64,000 nucleotides of DNA from Kumtagia sp963839725. Lineage in GTDB: Bacteria > Pseudomonadota > Alphaproteobacteria > Rhizobiales > Rhizobiaceae. A program made the translations under genes and the position numbers. Below, one piece after another: positions 18,814 to 27,743 of the stretch. Below the pieces are notes generated by a model, which worked only from the letters and a program-made list of their open reading frames with translations, was not told the origin of the DNA and searched no databases. The stretch's first letter is position 1, and the number at the start of each line of letters is the position of its first letter. The DNA is taken from NCBI GenBank assembly GCA_963839725.1, contig CAWIWT010000035.1, positions 1-64,000 of the forward strand. The letters are read 5' to 3'.

Positions 18814-19547
18814 ATGCATGACGACGGCTATTTTGACGAAGATGTGGCCGCGACCTACGACAACGACCCTGCCATATTCGCCCCGGAAGCAGTCGACCCG
18901 GCTGTCAGTTTCCTGTCGGAGCTTGCAGGCAAGGGTCAAGCGCTGGAATTCGCGATTGGGACGGGCCAATCGCACTTCCGTTGGCGCGCAAGGGCGTTGC
19001 GGTCCACGGCATCGAGATGTCGAAAGCCATGGTCGCGCGGCTTCGTGCGAAAGAGGGCGGGGCAAATATCAGCGTGACCATCGGCGATATGGCGACGACC
19101 CGGGTCGAGGGTAGCTTCTCGGTAGCGTATCTGGTCTTCAACACGATCAACAATCTCACGACGCAAGACGCTCAGATCGCATGCTTTCAGAATGCCGCAG
19201 CACATCTCGAGCCAGGCGGGCGTTTCGTGGTTGAAGTCGGCGTGCCCTCGCTGCAGCGGCTTCCCAAGGGGGAGAGACTGCTCGCTTTTGAACGGACGGA
19301 CACTCATTGGGGCATCGACGAATTCGACGTCGCCACGCAGACTTTCACGTCTCATCACATCAAGATTGTCGACGGCAAAATCCAGAAGCTTTCCGTTCCA
19401 TTCCGCTATGTCTGGCCTGCTGAGCTGGACCTCATGGCCCGGCTGGCGGGGCTGACACTCAAGGAGCGCTGGAGCAACTGGCGACGGGCGCCGTTCACGA
19501 ACGTTAGTGACAGCCACGTTTCCGTCTGGGAGAAGATCACCGCTTAG
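18814..19547 (+). CDS. Class I SAM-dependent methyltransferase, one-base frameshift
   Basis: About 243 residues. The start MHDDGYFDEDVAATYDND follows AGGAAGCAGGAG. The SAM-binding motif I is split: ALEFAIGTG in the first frame and IALPLARKGVAVHGIEMSK in the next. A single missing base after plus 18967 would restore GTGRIALPLA, the canonical loop. Motifs II-III continue as ISVTIGDMATTRVEGSFS and HLEPGGRFVVEVGVP. The order is typical of small-molecule methyltransferases with a DxxA(x)TYD N-terminus. The substrate is unknown. The downstream IS110 element begins about 400 bases later. Confidence 0.82.
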
Positions 19548-19954
19548 GCGGACACGTCCTGGCGACTGCAAGGCGTCATCAGAGTCGGGTTACAGCGATC
19601 GTCGCCGGCGAGAAAATCTCACCTAGGTCGGCTCCGGGTCATTCGAGCTGGTTGCCGCGAACGTCCGCTATCGGGCGCCAAAATAGGCTGATCAACGTCC
19701 GCATAGGGTCATGGGTGTGAGTTCAGCCGAGGGCCAGCGAACTTCCGCTTGGGGGCGCTTCAGGTCGTAGCGCGAACGGCAGGTTTGGAGAAGCGCTATG
19801 TAGGTCGGCAAATGGCGCAAGTTGCCCGTTCCGGCGGCCGGCTCAAACGGCAAAACCTGACCCAACCCGGACTTTTTCAACATGGGGTAATGGGGCGGCA
19901 GCTCTTCTCGGAGACCGATAGGATCGGCTCTGTCATTGGAAGAGGAGACCGACC
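19548..19954. other. Non-coding left flank of the IS110 transposase
   Basis: About 400 bases with no convincing gene. In IS110-type elements one long non-coding end encodes the structured guide (bridge) RNA; this stretch is one of two candidate positions here. A GGAAGAGGAG ribosome site for the transposase lies at its right end. The element's left boundary could not be fixed, because these elements lack terminal inverted repeats. Confidence 0.35.
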
Positions 19955-20968
19955 ATGGAGTATTTTGCAGGTTTGGACATTTCGATGGAAGAGACGCATG
20001 TGTGCGTTGTCGACCGTGAGGGAGCAGTCATTCACGAAGCCAAGACGGTGTCGACGGCTGAGGCGATCATTGCATCGCTGGTGAAGGCGCCGGCTTGCCG
20101 ACGGGTCGTGTTCGAGACCGGTCGCATGGCCCCGATGCTCTACCACGGCCTGCGTGACCGTGGCGTGCCCGTCGTCTGCATCGAGAGCCGGCAGGCCTAT
20201 CAGGCGCTGAAGTCGCTTGCCACCCACAAGACCGACCGCAACGATGCCCGCGGCCTGGCGCATCTCGCCCGCAGCGGATTCTTCAAGCCGACCCATGTGA
20301 AGTCCTTGCCGGCGCATGCCATCCGATCGCTGGTCATCGCGCGCAAGAAGCTGGTCGGTCAGCGCGTCATGCTGGAGAACCAGATCCGCGGCCTCGCCGT
20401 GGTGTTCGGCGTCCGACTACCGCGGGCACTCAGCCCCGCCTTCATCAAACAGGCGCTGCAAGCAAGCGAAGGAATCGACGGCCTATCCGCCGCCATGCGA
20501 GGCCTGATCGCGGCACGGGCTGCCGTGCTTTCGGCTGTCTCGGAAATCGATGCCGACATGAAGAAGATGGCCAAGGCTTCCGGCGTATGCCGCCGGCTGA
20601 TGACGATCCCCGGCGTCGGCAAGCTTACCGCGCTGGCCTTCGCGGCCGCTGTCGATGATCCCGAACGCTTCCGGCGCTCCCGCGACATCGGCGCCTATCT
20701 CGGCCTGGTGCCGCGTCGCTATCAGTCGGGCGAAGTGGACTACACAGGCAGCATCTCAAAATGCGGCGATCGACGCGTGCGAACCCTGCTCTATGAGGCC
20801 GCGAACGTCTTGCTGACGCGCTACAAAGGTCCGCTGAAGCTGAAGGATTGGGCATTGGCCATCGCAGCGAGGTCCACGATGCGAAAGGCGCGGATCGCGC
20901 TGGCAAGGCGGCTTGCCATCATCATGCATGCGATGCTGCGGCACGGCACCGAGTTCAGACCGGCGTAG
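19955..20968 (+). mobile_element. IS110-family transposase (complete)
   Basis: A 337-residue DEDD-type recombinase. The N-terminal RuvC-like half has GLDISMEETHVCVVD (first Asp), FETGRMAPMLYHGL (Glu) and HKTDRNDARGLA (Asp pair). The C-terminal transposase_20 half has RRLMTIPGVGKLTALAFAAA and YLGLVPRRYQSGEVDYTGSI, with the Ser motif SISKCGDRRVRTLLYEAA. The length is normal and the frame intact, so it may still be active. IS110 elements insert without terminal repeats, guided by a bridge RNA from a non-coding end. Confidence 0.93.
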
Positions 20969-20998
20969 CCGATCGCGACAGACAGGAGACCGAAACCA

Positions 20999-21014
20999 GC
21001 TCCCGAGCGGGAGC
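20999..21014. other. Perfect hairpin just downstream of the IS110 transposase
   Basis: GCTCCCG and CGGGAGC with a two-base spacer, 31 bases after the transposase stop. It could be a terminator or part of the structured non-coding end of the element. Confidence 0.4.
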
Positions 21015-21209
21015 GACGCCCGAGGGAGGGCATGGAAGACGGCGCCGATACTGTAGCATGCGGACGATCTGATCGGCCGACTGCGATTTCAACCAAGCCG
21101 CTCCATACCCAGCTGACCCCATCAAGTGCCTATGAGCACGCAGAGAACACAGGCACCCGAAAGCGTCGATAACGCTCACAACCGAGCCGTCGCCCTTGAC
21201 CCATTAGAG

Positions 21210-21231
21210 AACACTATCGACCGATAGTGTT
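21210..21231. repeat. 10-bp perfect inverted repeat
   Basis: AACACTATCG, two bases, CGATAGTGTT, in non-coding sequence between the IS110 transposase and the next transposase remnant. It may mark an element end or an operator. Confidence 0.5.
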
Positions 21232-21306
21232 GAAGAAGTCGGCGATGAAGCCGTGGATCCACTCGCACCGAAGCGTCTTGATTAAGGTCGACGCGACCTC
21301 CTCGCC

Positions 21307-21480
21307 CTAAGTGGCTCGAACGTGTGTCCCGAGGGTGCAGATCTTAGCCAATTTCCTGAGGTTCTGGGCGATGGCTGCAAGGTGGAACTCATCGCGGGCA
21401 CCACAGGGGCCGCGCAATCGCAATCGATCGAGCTTCAGGATGCGCTTGAGGTGCGCGAACAGCATCTGGCTCCACTTGTC
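21307..21480 (-). pseudogene. C-terminal fragment of a DDE transposase
   Basis: About 57 residues of the last part of a rhizobial-type DDE transposase: FAHLKRILKLDRLRLRGP, then GARDEFHLAAIAQNLRKL, up to the stop at 21307. It directly abuts, on the same strand, the cut end of a DUF5681-like gene, so an insertion and later deletion probably joined them. There is no start codon and no catalytic part. Confidence 0.65.
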
Positions 21481-21845
21481 CATACCATTTTTAACCGCTG
21501 CATTTCCAGTAGGCCGACAATCAAGGACGCTTCGTCCGGCGAGATGTCGCCTTCGGCAGCCTGGCGGTTGATCGCAGCGATTGCGCTGGGCAGTTCTTCG
21601 GCCTTTGCCACTTCCGGAAGATCGAATTGAAGGCGAGCGCCCTTTCGCGGTGGCCAGATCCTGTCGAGGATGGTCTTTGCCGCTACCAAGTCACCGCCTT
21701 TGGCTTCTCGATCTGCGCCCTGACGATGTCTTCCGCTTCGCCTTCGCCCAGCGCATCGAGCGCAACCAAGACCTTCGACCTTGATCCGGAGGGACGACCC
21801 TTCGCATTGCCAGATTGACCCGGCTTGAAGCGCGTATTTGGCAGG
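21481..21845 (-). pseudogene. DUF5681-like protein, truncated and frame-disrupted
   Basis: The N-terminal signature TRFKPGQSGNAKGRPSGSRS and KVLVALDALGEGEAEDIVRA is in one frame. The rest (GGDLVAAKTILDRIWPPRKG, then INRQAAEGDISPDEASLIVG) is in the next. One missing base near plus 21704 would rejoin them as EKAKGGDLVAAK. After LLEMQR the sequence runs into transposase-derived codons, so the natural C-terminus is lost. DUF5681 proteins are common on mobile elements; their function is not known to me. It follows the small RHH gene with no gap. Confidence 0.65.
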
Positions 21846-21998
21846 TCAGTCGGTCCGCTGTGCCGCTTCGGTAGCCGCTGCCCGCACCAGATCGCTCAGC
21901 GTCAAGTTCTGTTCGCGAGCGGCCCGGATCAGTCGGCGCTTTTCCTCGCGCGAAACGCGCACCTGGATCATGGCAGGCATTGCCTTGGTGAAGCGCAT
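21846..21998 (-). CDS. Small ribbon-helix-helix (CopG/MobC-like) protein
   Basis: A 50-residue protein. GGAGG lies six bases before the ATG at 21998. The sequence begins MRFTKAMPAMIQVRVSREEK and continues with helices RRLIRAAREQNLTLSDLVRA, the RHH pattern (beta strand IQVRVS, then helix-turn-helix). Such proteins are antitoxins, plasmid-mobilisation accessory proteins or small repressors. The adjacent DUF5681 remnant and the transposase fragment point to a mobile-element origin. Confidence 0.7.
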   Translation of the reverse strand: MRFTKAMPAMIQVRVSREEKRRLIRAAREQNLTLSDLVRAAATEAAQRTD

Positions 21999-22312
21999 CA
22001 GTACCTCCGCAAATCACAGGGAGATTCTACTCTGGCGGCAGCACTTCTGCAAGCTTCGTAACGACAATATCACAACAATATCAATATGTTATCCGTATGC
22101 ATCCTGCTGTGTCCGGTTGTCTCCGATGATGTCCGGATGTATTAATCACTCCCCTCAAGCTGCAATGCTGAGGCTGATGATTGTTTGTCAATATCGCACC
22201 TATTTGGTGAACGACTGCTGCGACGCTATCGTAGCAACGAGCTTATCTGATACCGAGAGAAAAGGCGTGGAATGGTCTACTGGTTTCACACTCGCAGTCG
22301 AACAATTTCGCC
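21999..22312. other. A+T-richer gap, no gene recognised
   Basis: About 310 bases upstream of the RHH gene, noticeably richer in A and T than the surroundings. It presumably holds the RHH promoter. No hairpin or coding signal was identified. Confidence 0.4.
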
Positions 22313-23257
22313 TTAAGATGCACCCTGACCACCATTCGGCAACGCAAGAGGCGAATCCACCCAGGGTTTTCCGATATGCATCAAAGGATCGCCAATTTCG
22401 ACCATCTGGCCTTCCTTGACGAAGACCCGGCCAATTTCGCCGCCCACCTTGGCGTAAACATAGAGCCCACGAGAGATACTGGGCGTGTCCCAGATTTCCA
22501 TGATGAATAGAGTGTTTCCGGGGCTGATTGGACCCGTAGAATGCACACCGGTCACGTAAGAGTTTTTGATTTTACCCGCCTTAGGCGCCCAGACGTGACC
22601 ATAACGATCATCGACACGCCGTTGAGTTTTTGGCTCGTAAAGCGGAATGCCAGCGTTGCGCAGGGCTGCCTCGCCTATGTGAAGCTTTCGAGTTTTAATT
22701 TCCACGCCCGAGCCTGGCCCGTTCGTGCGAACAACGTTATGCCCTCGAAGGTAGTAGTAGTATGACTCGGTTTCTGTCTGATGAGTCGCAGAAATGGGGA
22801 TGCCACGGTACATCAAATAGATTTGGGCACGAATGAAGAACCAGTCATACTCATCCATTGCGCGGATAACGCTTGAGGGCATGTAAAACATTCTCGCAAT
22901 ATCGTCTTCGGTCAATTTGCTTGCGGTCACCATTGCGAGATCGTGTCCCATATCCTCGCCGGCTTTTACTTTGCCATTGTCGGACCCATAGCTCACCGCC
23001 CGTGCACGTTCGTACTGATTGTTTTCGCCCTTACGGTAGTATTCGCGACCCATTTCCTTTTTCGCATAGGCGAAGGCGCTCTTGAGCAAACTGTCAACCT
23101 GATACAGTGCGTACCCCAAAGCGTCCTCCATCAGACACAGGCCGTCTGTGACTTTCGCGTTGAATACCGGAACAGGGTGAGGGCTGTCAGCGAAGCATAT
23201 CGCGTCTCCTACATTCCCGCATGAGTGCCAAATGTAGTCCGGTCTTGTTTCCGCCAT
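22313..23257 (-). CDS. Unknown protein with a C-terminal lipoyl/HlyD-like beta domain
   Basis: 314 residues and no recognised family. The N-terminal and middle parts are rich in Tyr and charged residues (KEMGREYYRKGENNQYERAR; TASKLTEDDIARMFYMPSSV). The last about 90 residues look like a biotinyl/lipoyl-type beta-sandwich (YGHVWAPKAGKIKNSYVTG, then YVYAKVGGEIGRVFVKEGQM and VEIGDPLMHIGKP), without the modifiable Lys motif. There is no signal peptide. The start MAETRPDY lacks a good ribosome site, and the codon usage is more A+T-rich than its neighbours, which suggests transfer. It may be 5'-truncated, because a broken methyltransferase lies 11 bases upstream on the same strand. Confidence 0.6.
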   Translation of the reverse strand: MAETRPDYIWHSCGNVGDAICFADSPHPVPVFNAKVTDGLCLMEDALGYALYQVDSLLKSAFAYAKKEMGREYYRKGENNQYERARAVSYGSDNGKVKAGEDMGHDLAMVTASKLTEDDIARMFYMPSSVIRAMDEYDWFFIRAQIYLMYRGIPISATHQTETESYYYYLRGHNVVRTNGPGSGVEIKTRKLHIGEAALRNAGIPLYEPKTQRRVDDRYGHVWAPKAGKIKNSYVTGVHSTGPISPGNTLFIMEIWDTPSISRGLYVYAKVGGEIGRVFVKEGQMVEIGDPLMHIGKPWVDSPLALPNGGQGAS

Positions 23258-23268
23258 GTGGCGGGCCG

Positions 23269-23691
23269 CTACCTGACAGATTTCAATCGTAACAGCAGTG
23301 TTTCAGGGCTGCGAAGGCTGTGCTCCCGCGCTGGCGCGGAGAAGTCGACGGCGAGCAGACGCCCACCCGGCTTGAGTACCCTTGCGATCTCCCGGCCGCA
23401 TTGTTCGCGAGTGTTGCGCGGCAGGTGATGCAACATGAGTGTCGACAACGCGACGTCGAATTGGCTGTCGGGGAACGGCAGCGCTTGCGCCGGCGCCTGG
23501 CTGTGGATGGCCCCTGCGAGGCCGCTGGCGAGCATTCGGCCTTCCCGCCTATACCGGCCGGCGACTTGCGCGAGCGTGCGCTTCTCCCCTGACCCAAAAG
23601 CAAGGCCCGGGAATTTCTCTCCGGGGGGCCTGACTCTGCTTGCTGGTGTCATGCCCGTTGCCAAGGGACCGTCGCTATTCCGGCCCGGCAA
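23269..23691 (-). pseudogene. Methyltransferase remnant (UbiE/Methyltransf_11 type)
   Basis: The central motif block is clear: QALPFPDSQFDVALSTLML, HHLPRNTREQCGREIARVLK and PGGRLLAVDF. The SAM-binding motif I is absent, and the about 60 preceding residues are not methyltransferase-like. The protein ends soon after the fourth motif. It is therefore a broken gene rather than a functional enzyme. Confidence 0.6.
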
Positions 23692-23783
23692 GAATCTTAC
23701 GCCTGCGCCAAGTCAATGTTAGCCCTCGGCGCTGTCGGCGTTTTCCAGCGATGGATGTGGGCGCTAGCGGTCTAGACGCCTGC

Positions 23784-24017
23784 TCAATTGAGCATGGCCA
23801 GCGCTTCCTGCAAGGTCTTCTCGGAGGCGGCATGTTCACCGGCCGCATGTTCCGCCTCACCTTTGTTGCGCAACTCAGTCACCTTTTGCTTGTCAGCGTC
23901 CGACAATTGAGCCGTCTGACGCTTGTCATCGATCTGTTTGACGAGCGAGGGGCATTGGTTGGCCAGGCTCGGGAAGGCCAGGCCTACGACGAAAGCGGAT
24001 ATCAAGAGCGTTCTCAT
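23784..24017 (-). CDS. Small exported protein, LANQCP type
   Basis: 77 residues; a longer frame exists, but GGAGGAACTC precedes the ATG at 24017. The signal peptide is MRTLLISAFVVGLAFPSLA, with the mature start NQCPSLVKQIDDKRQ. The mature part is a charged helical hairpin (LSDADKQKVTELRNKGEAEH, EKTLQEALAML). It resembles widespread small periplasmic proteins of unknown role with one Cys near the N-terminus. It is monocistronic. Confidence 0.75.
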   Translation of the reverse strand: MRTLLISAFVVGLAFPSLANQCPSLVKQIDDKRQTAQLSDADKQKVTELRNKGEAEHAAGEHAASEKTLQEALAMLN

Positions 24018-24689
24018 GAGTTCCTCCGTTTTGGCAGTGTTCGTCACGGCATTGCGTACCCTAAACAAATCGCCGCTAGGTCTTCTTCCTTCGTCGCGGC
24101 TGTCGGCAACGCCGCTGCTGCTGCCCAGCCGGTTGCCGATACTGGAGGTCATCGCCCACTTCCATTGTTGTCGCCGGGCCACCCTCGATGCGGAACACGC
24201 GACCGATCCGCAGGTCGCCGTCGCGGGGCGCTGAAGTCATGGGGCGGTACGGCCAGAGCGGTTTGACCGCAGCGCGAGCCACTACACCCCACAGTCGGAG
24301 CTGCTGGCACTGTCCACCGTCTGATACCGCGCCATCGCCGGTGACAACGCGAGCGGTTGTCTGGGTATTGGCGTTACGTATGCAGCGGCATCACACGAGA
24401 AAGTGCGGCGTCTAACCAGCTAGCCCATTCTGCCTTGGGCTACGATGCCGACAAGGGCGTAGAGCAGCACTGGCGTGAACAGCAGTGCGGCCGCCAACAT
24501 CAGTTCCTGCGCAATCGGTGCGCCGAACATGTTGCGGCCGCCGCCCTCGTCGACCTCGGTGAAGGTCCAGCGAACGATGCCGTTAGGGGAGCGGTGTTAA
24601 GGAATGTTAAGACCGCAGCTTAACCGATGAAATGATGCGAAGCTTGTACATCGTTCCATATAGGCTTTGGCTTCAACACCATCGGTCCA
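24018..24689. other. Long gap with one minus-strand coding scrap
   Basis: About 670 bases with no complete gene. At 24420-24593 (minus strand) a frame without a start reads GIVRWTFTEVDEGGGRNMFG, then QELMLAAALLFTPVLLYALV, ending in a stop. It is protein-like, with a membrane helix at the end, and is probably the C-terminal remnant of an unidentified membrane protein. The rest holds nothing I recognise. Confidence 0.35.
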
Positions 24690-24722
24690 TTGCCGCCAAA
24701 TTTGTCGGTGAGTATCCGGTCC

Positions 24723-24872
24723 GTGAGAACCGCTGGCTTGATTTTGATCCTACTAATTCTTCCCGCATGCGGCGCTGAACGTGCTGTCCGCGACACAGAG
24801 CGGATTACCGACAAATACGCGTGTCTTGCGCGGGAACTTAAAGGAGAGCCGGCGTGTAAATCCCCGGGCTGA
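24723..24872 (+). CDS. Small putative lipoprotein
   Basis: About 49 residues from a GTG at 24723 (an earlier in-frame TTG at 24690 is possible). The sequence MRTAGLILILLILPAC has an N-terminal hydrophobic segment ending in the lipobox LPAC. The short mature part (GAERAVRDTERITDKYACLA and RELKGEPACKSPG) carries two further Cys. Entericidin-sized lipoproteins like this are common but often unannotated. The start codon is uncertain, and no strong ribosome site was seen. Confidence 0.5.
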   Translation: MRTAGLILILLILPACGAERAVRDTERITDKYACLARELKGEPACKSPG

Positions 24873-24964
24873 CGTGTATATTTGCCGTGGGGGCGGCGGC
24901 GTGGATGGCCGCCCCTTCTCCTGGCTTGGGCAATCCGTTGGGACGTGTGATCGTTCAAAAGTCG

Positions 24965-24999
24965 CGCATCCCGCGCGTTCACTGAACGCGCGGGATGCG
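24965..24999. terminator. Bidirectional hairpin terminator
   Basis: Perfect 16-bp arms (CGCATCCCGCGCGTTC and complement) with the three-base loop ACT. It lies between the rightward lipoprotein gene and the end of the leftward DUF1330 gene. There is no T-run, but the stem is very strong. Confidence 0.65.
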
Positions 25000-25013
25000 A
25001 CTGCGGACGGCAT

Positions 25014-25340
25014 TCATCCCTTCCTGAGGTAGGAAATTGTACCGGCCAGATCGGTGTCGTCGATTAGCTGGAACCGGCTTTCGCTGCCGCGCTGCCGCGC
25101 TGCGATGAAAGGCGCGTAGTCTGGGTCGTTGACGAACGCCTCGGCATCCCTTGTCGAAGGAAATGCCATAATTGCAATGAGGCTGGTCGCAAGAGGGTGG
25201 CCCTCAAGCGTTTTGACGTTGCCGCTGCGCGAAAGGTACTTGCCACCGTGCTTGTGCACGAACTCGTGCGCAACTGCGGCATATTCAGCGACCCAGGCAT
25301 CATTGGTCACCTTGATGTCGGCGATCACATAAGCAGTCAT
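25014..25340 (-). CDS. DUF1330 family protein
   Basis: 108 residues with the whole DUF1330 (dimeric alpha-beta barrel) pattern: MTAYVIADIKVTNDAWVAEY, KHGGKYLSRSG, SLIAIMAFPSTRDAEAFVND and DYAPFIAARQRGSESRFQLI. The start at 25340 follows AGGAGAT; the longer frame is not needed. It is divergently arranged with the HxlR-type regulator 173 bases away, which may control it (inference). Confidence 0.88.
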   Translation of the reverse strand: MTAYVIADIKVTNDAWVAEYAAVAHEFVHKHGGKYLSRSGNVKTLEGHPLATSLIAIMAFPSTRDAEAFVNDPDYAPFIAARQRGSESRFQLIDDTDLAGTISYLRKG

Positions 25341-25513
25341 TTTAGTATCTCCTGACGGGGCTTTCGCACGGACATTTCCGTGTGCCCTATCAATCGCAGA
25401 AGAGCGGTCGGACACTCCAGTCTCAGAAGTGTACTAGGCCGATACAGAATCTGGACTGGCGAGTGTGAGCCGTTGGGCCTAGCTTTGGTAACAACTGGCT
25501 CGGAGGGCCCAAC

Positions 25514-26209
25514 ATGAATCACGCTGGATACAAGCAGTTCTGCCCGCTGGCTATGGCGGCAGAACTTCTGTGCACACGCTGGACGATGGTGCTCTTGCGC
25601 GAACTGGTCGCAGGAACGACGCGCTTCAACGATCTTCGGCGCGGCGTTCCAAAGATGTCGCCAACCCTTCTCTCGCAACGACTGAAGGAACTAGAAATAG
25701 CAGGCATTGTCGAGCGACGAGCGCTCAAATCAGAGAAAGGCGTCTTCGAGTACCACATGACCGAAGCTGGTAAGGATCTTCGGTCGGTAGTTGAGGTAAT
25801 GGGCTTGTGGGGACAACGATGGGTCGAGGCCAAGCAGTCGCTGAAGAACCTCGATCCGTCCCTGCTAATGTGGGACATGCGGCGGAATTTGAACCCGGCT
25901 CCGCTCCCCAACAGGCGCACGGTGATACAATTTCTGTACTCCGAACTTCCAATGTCGAAACGGTTCTGGTGGCTGGTTGTCGAACCGCAGGGCGAAGTCG
26001 ATCTCTGCTGGTCTGACCCGGGCTTCGACGTCGATTTATACGTCGCAACCGACTTGCACACCATGACCTCGATTTGGATGGGGCTCACCACGGTCGCCAA
26101 GGAAAAGGGCAAGATGGAAATCACCGGCGACCGCGGCATTGCCAGCACAATGGAGACTTGGCTGGGGCTAAGTCCGTTTGCGGTCGAGCCGAAACGGGTT
26201 GCCGCATAA
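25514..26209 (+). CDS. HxlR-type transcriptional regulator with SCP2-like C-terminal domain
   Basis: 231 residues. The N-terminal winged helix has CPLAMAAELLCTRWTMVLLR, ELVAGTTRFNDLRRGVPKMS and PTLLSQRLKELEIAGIVERR, matching HxlR/MarR-like regulators that start with a CxxA(x)nW motif and may sense redox or aldehydes through the Cys. Residues about 125-225 resemble an SCP2 sterol-carrier-like domain. It is probably autoregulated and controls the divergent DUF1330 gene. Confidence 0.85.
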   Translation: MNHAGYKQFCPLAMAAELLCTRWTMVLLRELVAGTTRFNDLRRGVPKMSPTLLSQRLKELEIAGIVERRALKSEKGVFEYHMTEAGKDLRSVVEVMGLWGQRWVEAKQSLKNLDPSLLMWDMRRNLNPAPLPNRRTVIQFLYSELPMSKRFWWLVVEPQGEVDLCWSDPGFDVDLYVATDLHTMTSIWMGLTTVAKEKGKMEITGDRGIASTMETWLGLSPFAVEPKRVAA

Positions 26210-26425
26210 CATCTGGCGATCAGCTGCCGCACTCAGTGTTGCTTTAACCAGCGATGAATGTCCGACCTTTGACCATCCAACCACAGATATGAGCCTCGAA
26301 CCATTTGCGGGTATTAGCAATGCGCCATTGGCGAAACGATCCAAACGGGAGCGATTGCATGCTGACTGTGGCAGGGCCGTCGATCATAAACCGTTATGAT
26401 CTGAAGGCTGCTTGAGTTTGACCCA

Positions 26426-27172
26426 TCACAGCGTTCCTGCCGCCCAGCCGGCAATCTGCGCCCAGAGCCGCCCATAACCCGACCATTCGACGAAAGGCGG
26501 CGGCGCCCAATGAGGACCACAGTCGGAGGTGAAAGCGACACCTCTGCCCTTGCCGAATGTGCCTGCGACGATCAGCGGGTCGTTGCCTACCGAGGCCACC
26601 AGTGCTGCACCGGCCTTCACCGTCACGCGGTTGTAGCCGAGCAGGAGCGGCCATTCCTCGCTGAGATCACCGACGATCGGATGGTCTGCGTTTGTTACCG
26701 CGGGCACGACGCCTTCGGGACACTCCACCCGATCATCGTGGTAGGACAGCGCGACGGGCAAGGCTTCCTCGACGGCAGAGCCGGCATATTTACCCTTGGC
26801 ATCGATCCCTTGGAACGTCAGGTAGCCGCCGATCATCACGAAACCGCCCCCGCTCGCGACATAGTCGCGGATCGCATGCAGCCGGTTGGGCAGCACTTGC
26901 GAGCGGTTGAAGGTGTCAGGATGGAGCAGCAGCGTATTGGCGCCGATGTCGGACAGAATGACGCAATCGTAGGTACCCAGTTCCGCCGCGGTTGACGGAA
27001 AGTCGCGGGCCGCCACATGGGAGGGCTGGTAGACCACCTGCCAACCTGCGGCCTCAAGTGCGGCCCTTAGCCAGCGCACGCCTTCGGCATACTCCGTGGT
27101 CGTAAAGGAGTCGAACCCCTTCTGGTGGATCGAGTGGATGGTCCAGGACTCGCCGGCAATGAGCACTTTCAC
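26426..27172 (-). CDS. Glutamine amidotransferase-like (ThuA-type fold) protein
   Basis: 248 residues. It begins MKVLIAGESWTIHSIHQKGF, with SDIGANTLLLHPDTF and DYVASGGGFVMIGGYLTFQG in the flavodoxin-like core. It ends with TFGKGRGVAFTSDCGPHWAP and WSGYGRLWAQIAGWAAGTL. The nucleophile elbow has no Cys (GGFVMIGGY), as in ThuA-like relatives, so amidotransferase activity is doubtful. Its last about 195 bases recur, inverted, at 29707-29901 with roughly 95 percent identity by eye. Confidence 0.78.
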   Translation of the reverse strand: MKVLIAGESWTIHSIHQKGFDSFTTTEYAEGVRWLRAALEAAGWQVVYQPSHVAARDFPSTAAELGTYDCVILSDIGANTLLLHPDTFNRSQVLPNRLHAIRDYVASGGGFVMIGGYLTFQGIDAKGKYAGSAVEEALPVALSYHDDRVECPEGVVPAVTNADHPIVGDLSEEWPLLLGYNRVTVKAGAALVASVGNDPLIVAGTFGKGRGVAFTSDCGPHWAPPPFVEWSGYGRLWAQIAGWAAGTL

Positions 27173-27415
27173 TGAAATACCTCCTTTTTTGGCGGGCCGC
27201 CCGACTGGCGGAGCACGAGATCATTGCAAGCACATCAGGGGCAAACGCCGCATAGTTATGAGCACCACAAACTATCCTCGGAGGTGACGGCGACGACCGG
27301 TCAAGACACGGCCACGATTTCGTCCACGTTCCATCGGCATCGCCAGCGTACGTTCCGGTTAGAAAATCTACCACCGGTATTCGTGGCCAAAATCGCATCA
27401 CTTCCCGTATCGGTT

Positions 27416-27435
27416 CGCGGTCACTGCGCGGTCAC
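27416..27435 (+). repeat. Direct-repeat motif copy 1 (CGCGGTCAC, 2 nt, CGCGGTCAC)
   Basis: Two 9-mers on an 11-base period. The same geometry occurs at 29358 and 42851, in both cases about 150 bases before a tRNA-Gly 3' fragment. It may be an integrase arm site (inference). Confidence 0.5.
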
Positions 27436-27591
27436 AGTTTCAGGACTTCGCTGTGCTACACGCCAGTCCGTCGCAGTGGACCGGCGTTCGCGCGCCAGAC
27501 CCGGCATGTGAATATTTCCGCCGGCAGAAAGGCGCAAACAATTGGCGGCGCAGAGCAAGCATGACGCAAGGTTAGCCCCCATATAGCCGGC

Positions 27592-27662
27592 GTTCAGTGG
27601 CCTCTAAGGTATTCGGTTGGCAGCCGGGGCTGTTCGCCGAGTGCGCAACAAGGCCACTGAAC
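27592..27662. promoter_or_regulatory. Long-range inverted repeat before a small membrane-protein gene
   Basis: GTTCAGTGGCCT (27592-27603) and AGGCCACTGAAC (27651-27662) are perfect 12-bp arms with 47 bases between them that can also fold (CAGCC/GGCTG). An AACGATCGTT palindrome follows at 27667. This could be a leader structure or an element end; no function is assigned. Confidence 0.45.
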
Positions 27663-27743
27663 ACCTAACGATCGTTCGGCAGATGACGGCATGACCTGCC
27701 GCCCTTGGTGCAAACACGCCAATCAGACTATGGGATCGGATCC

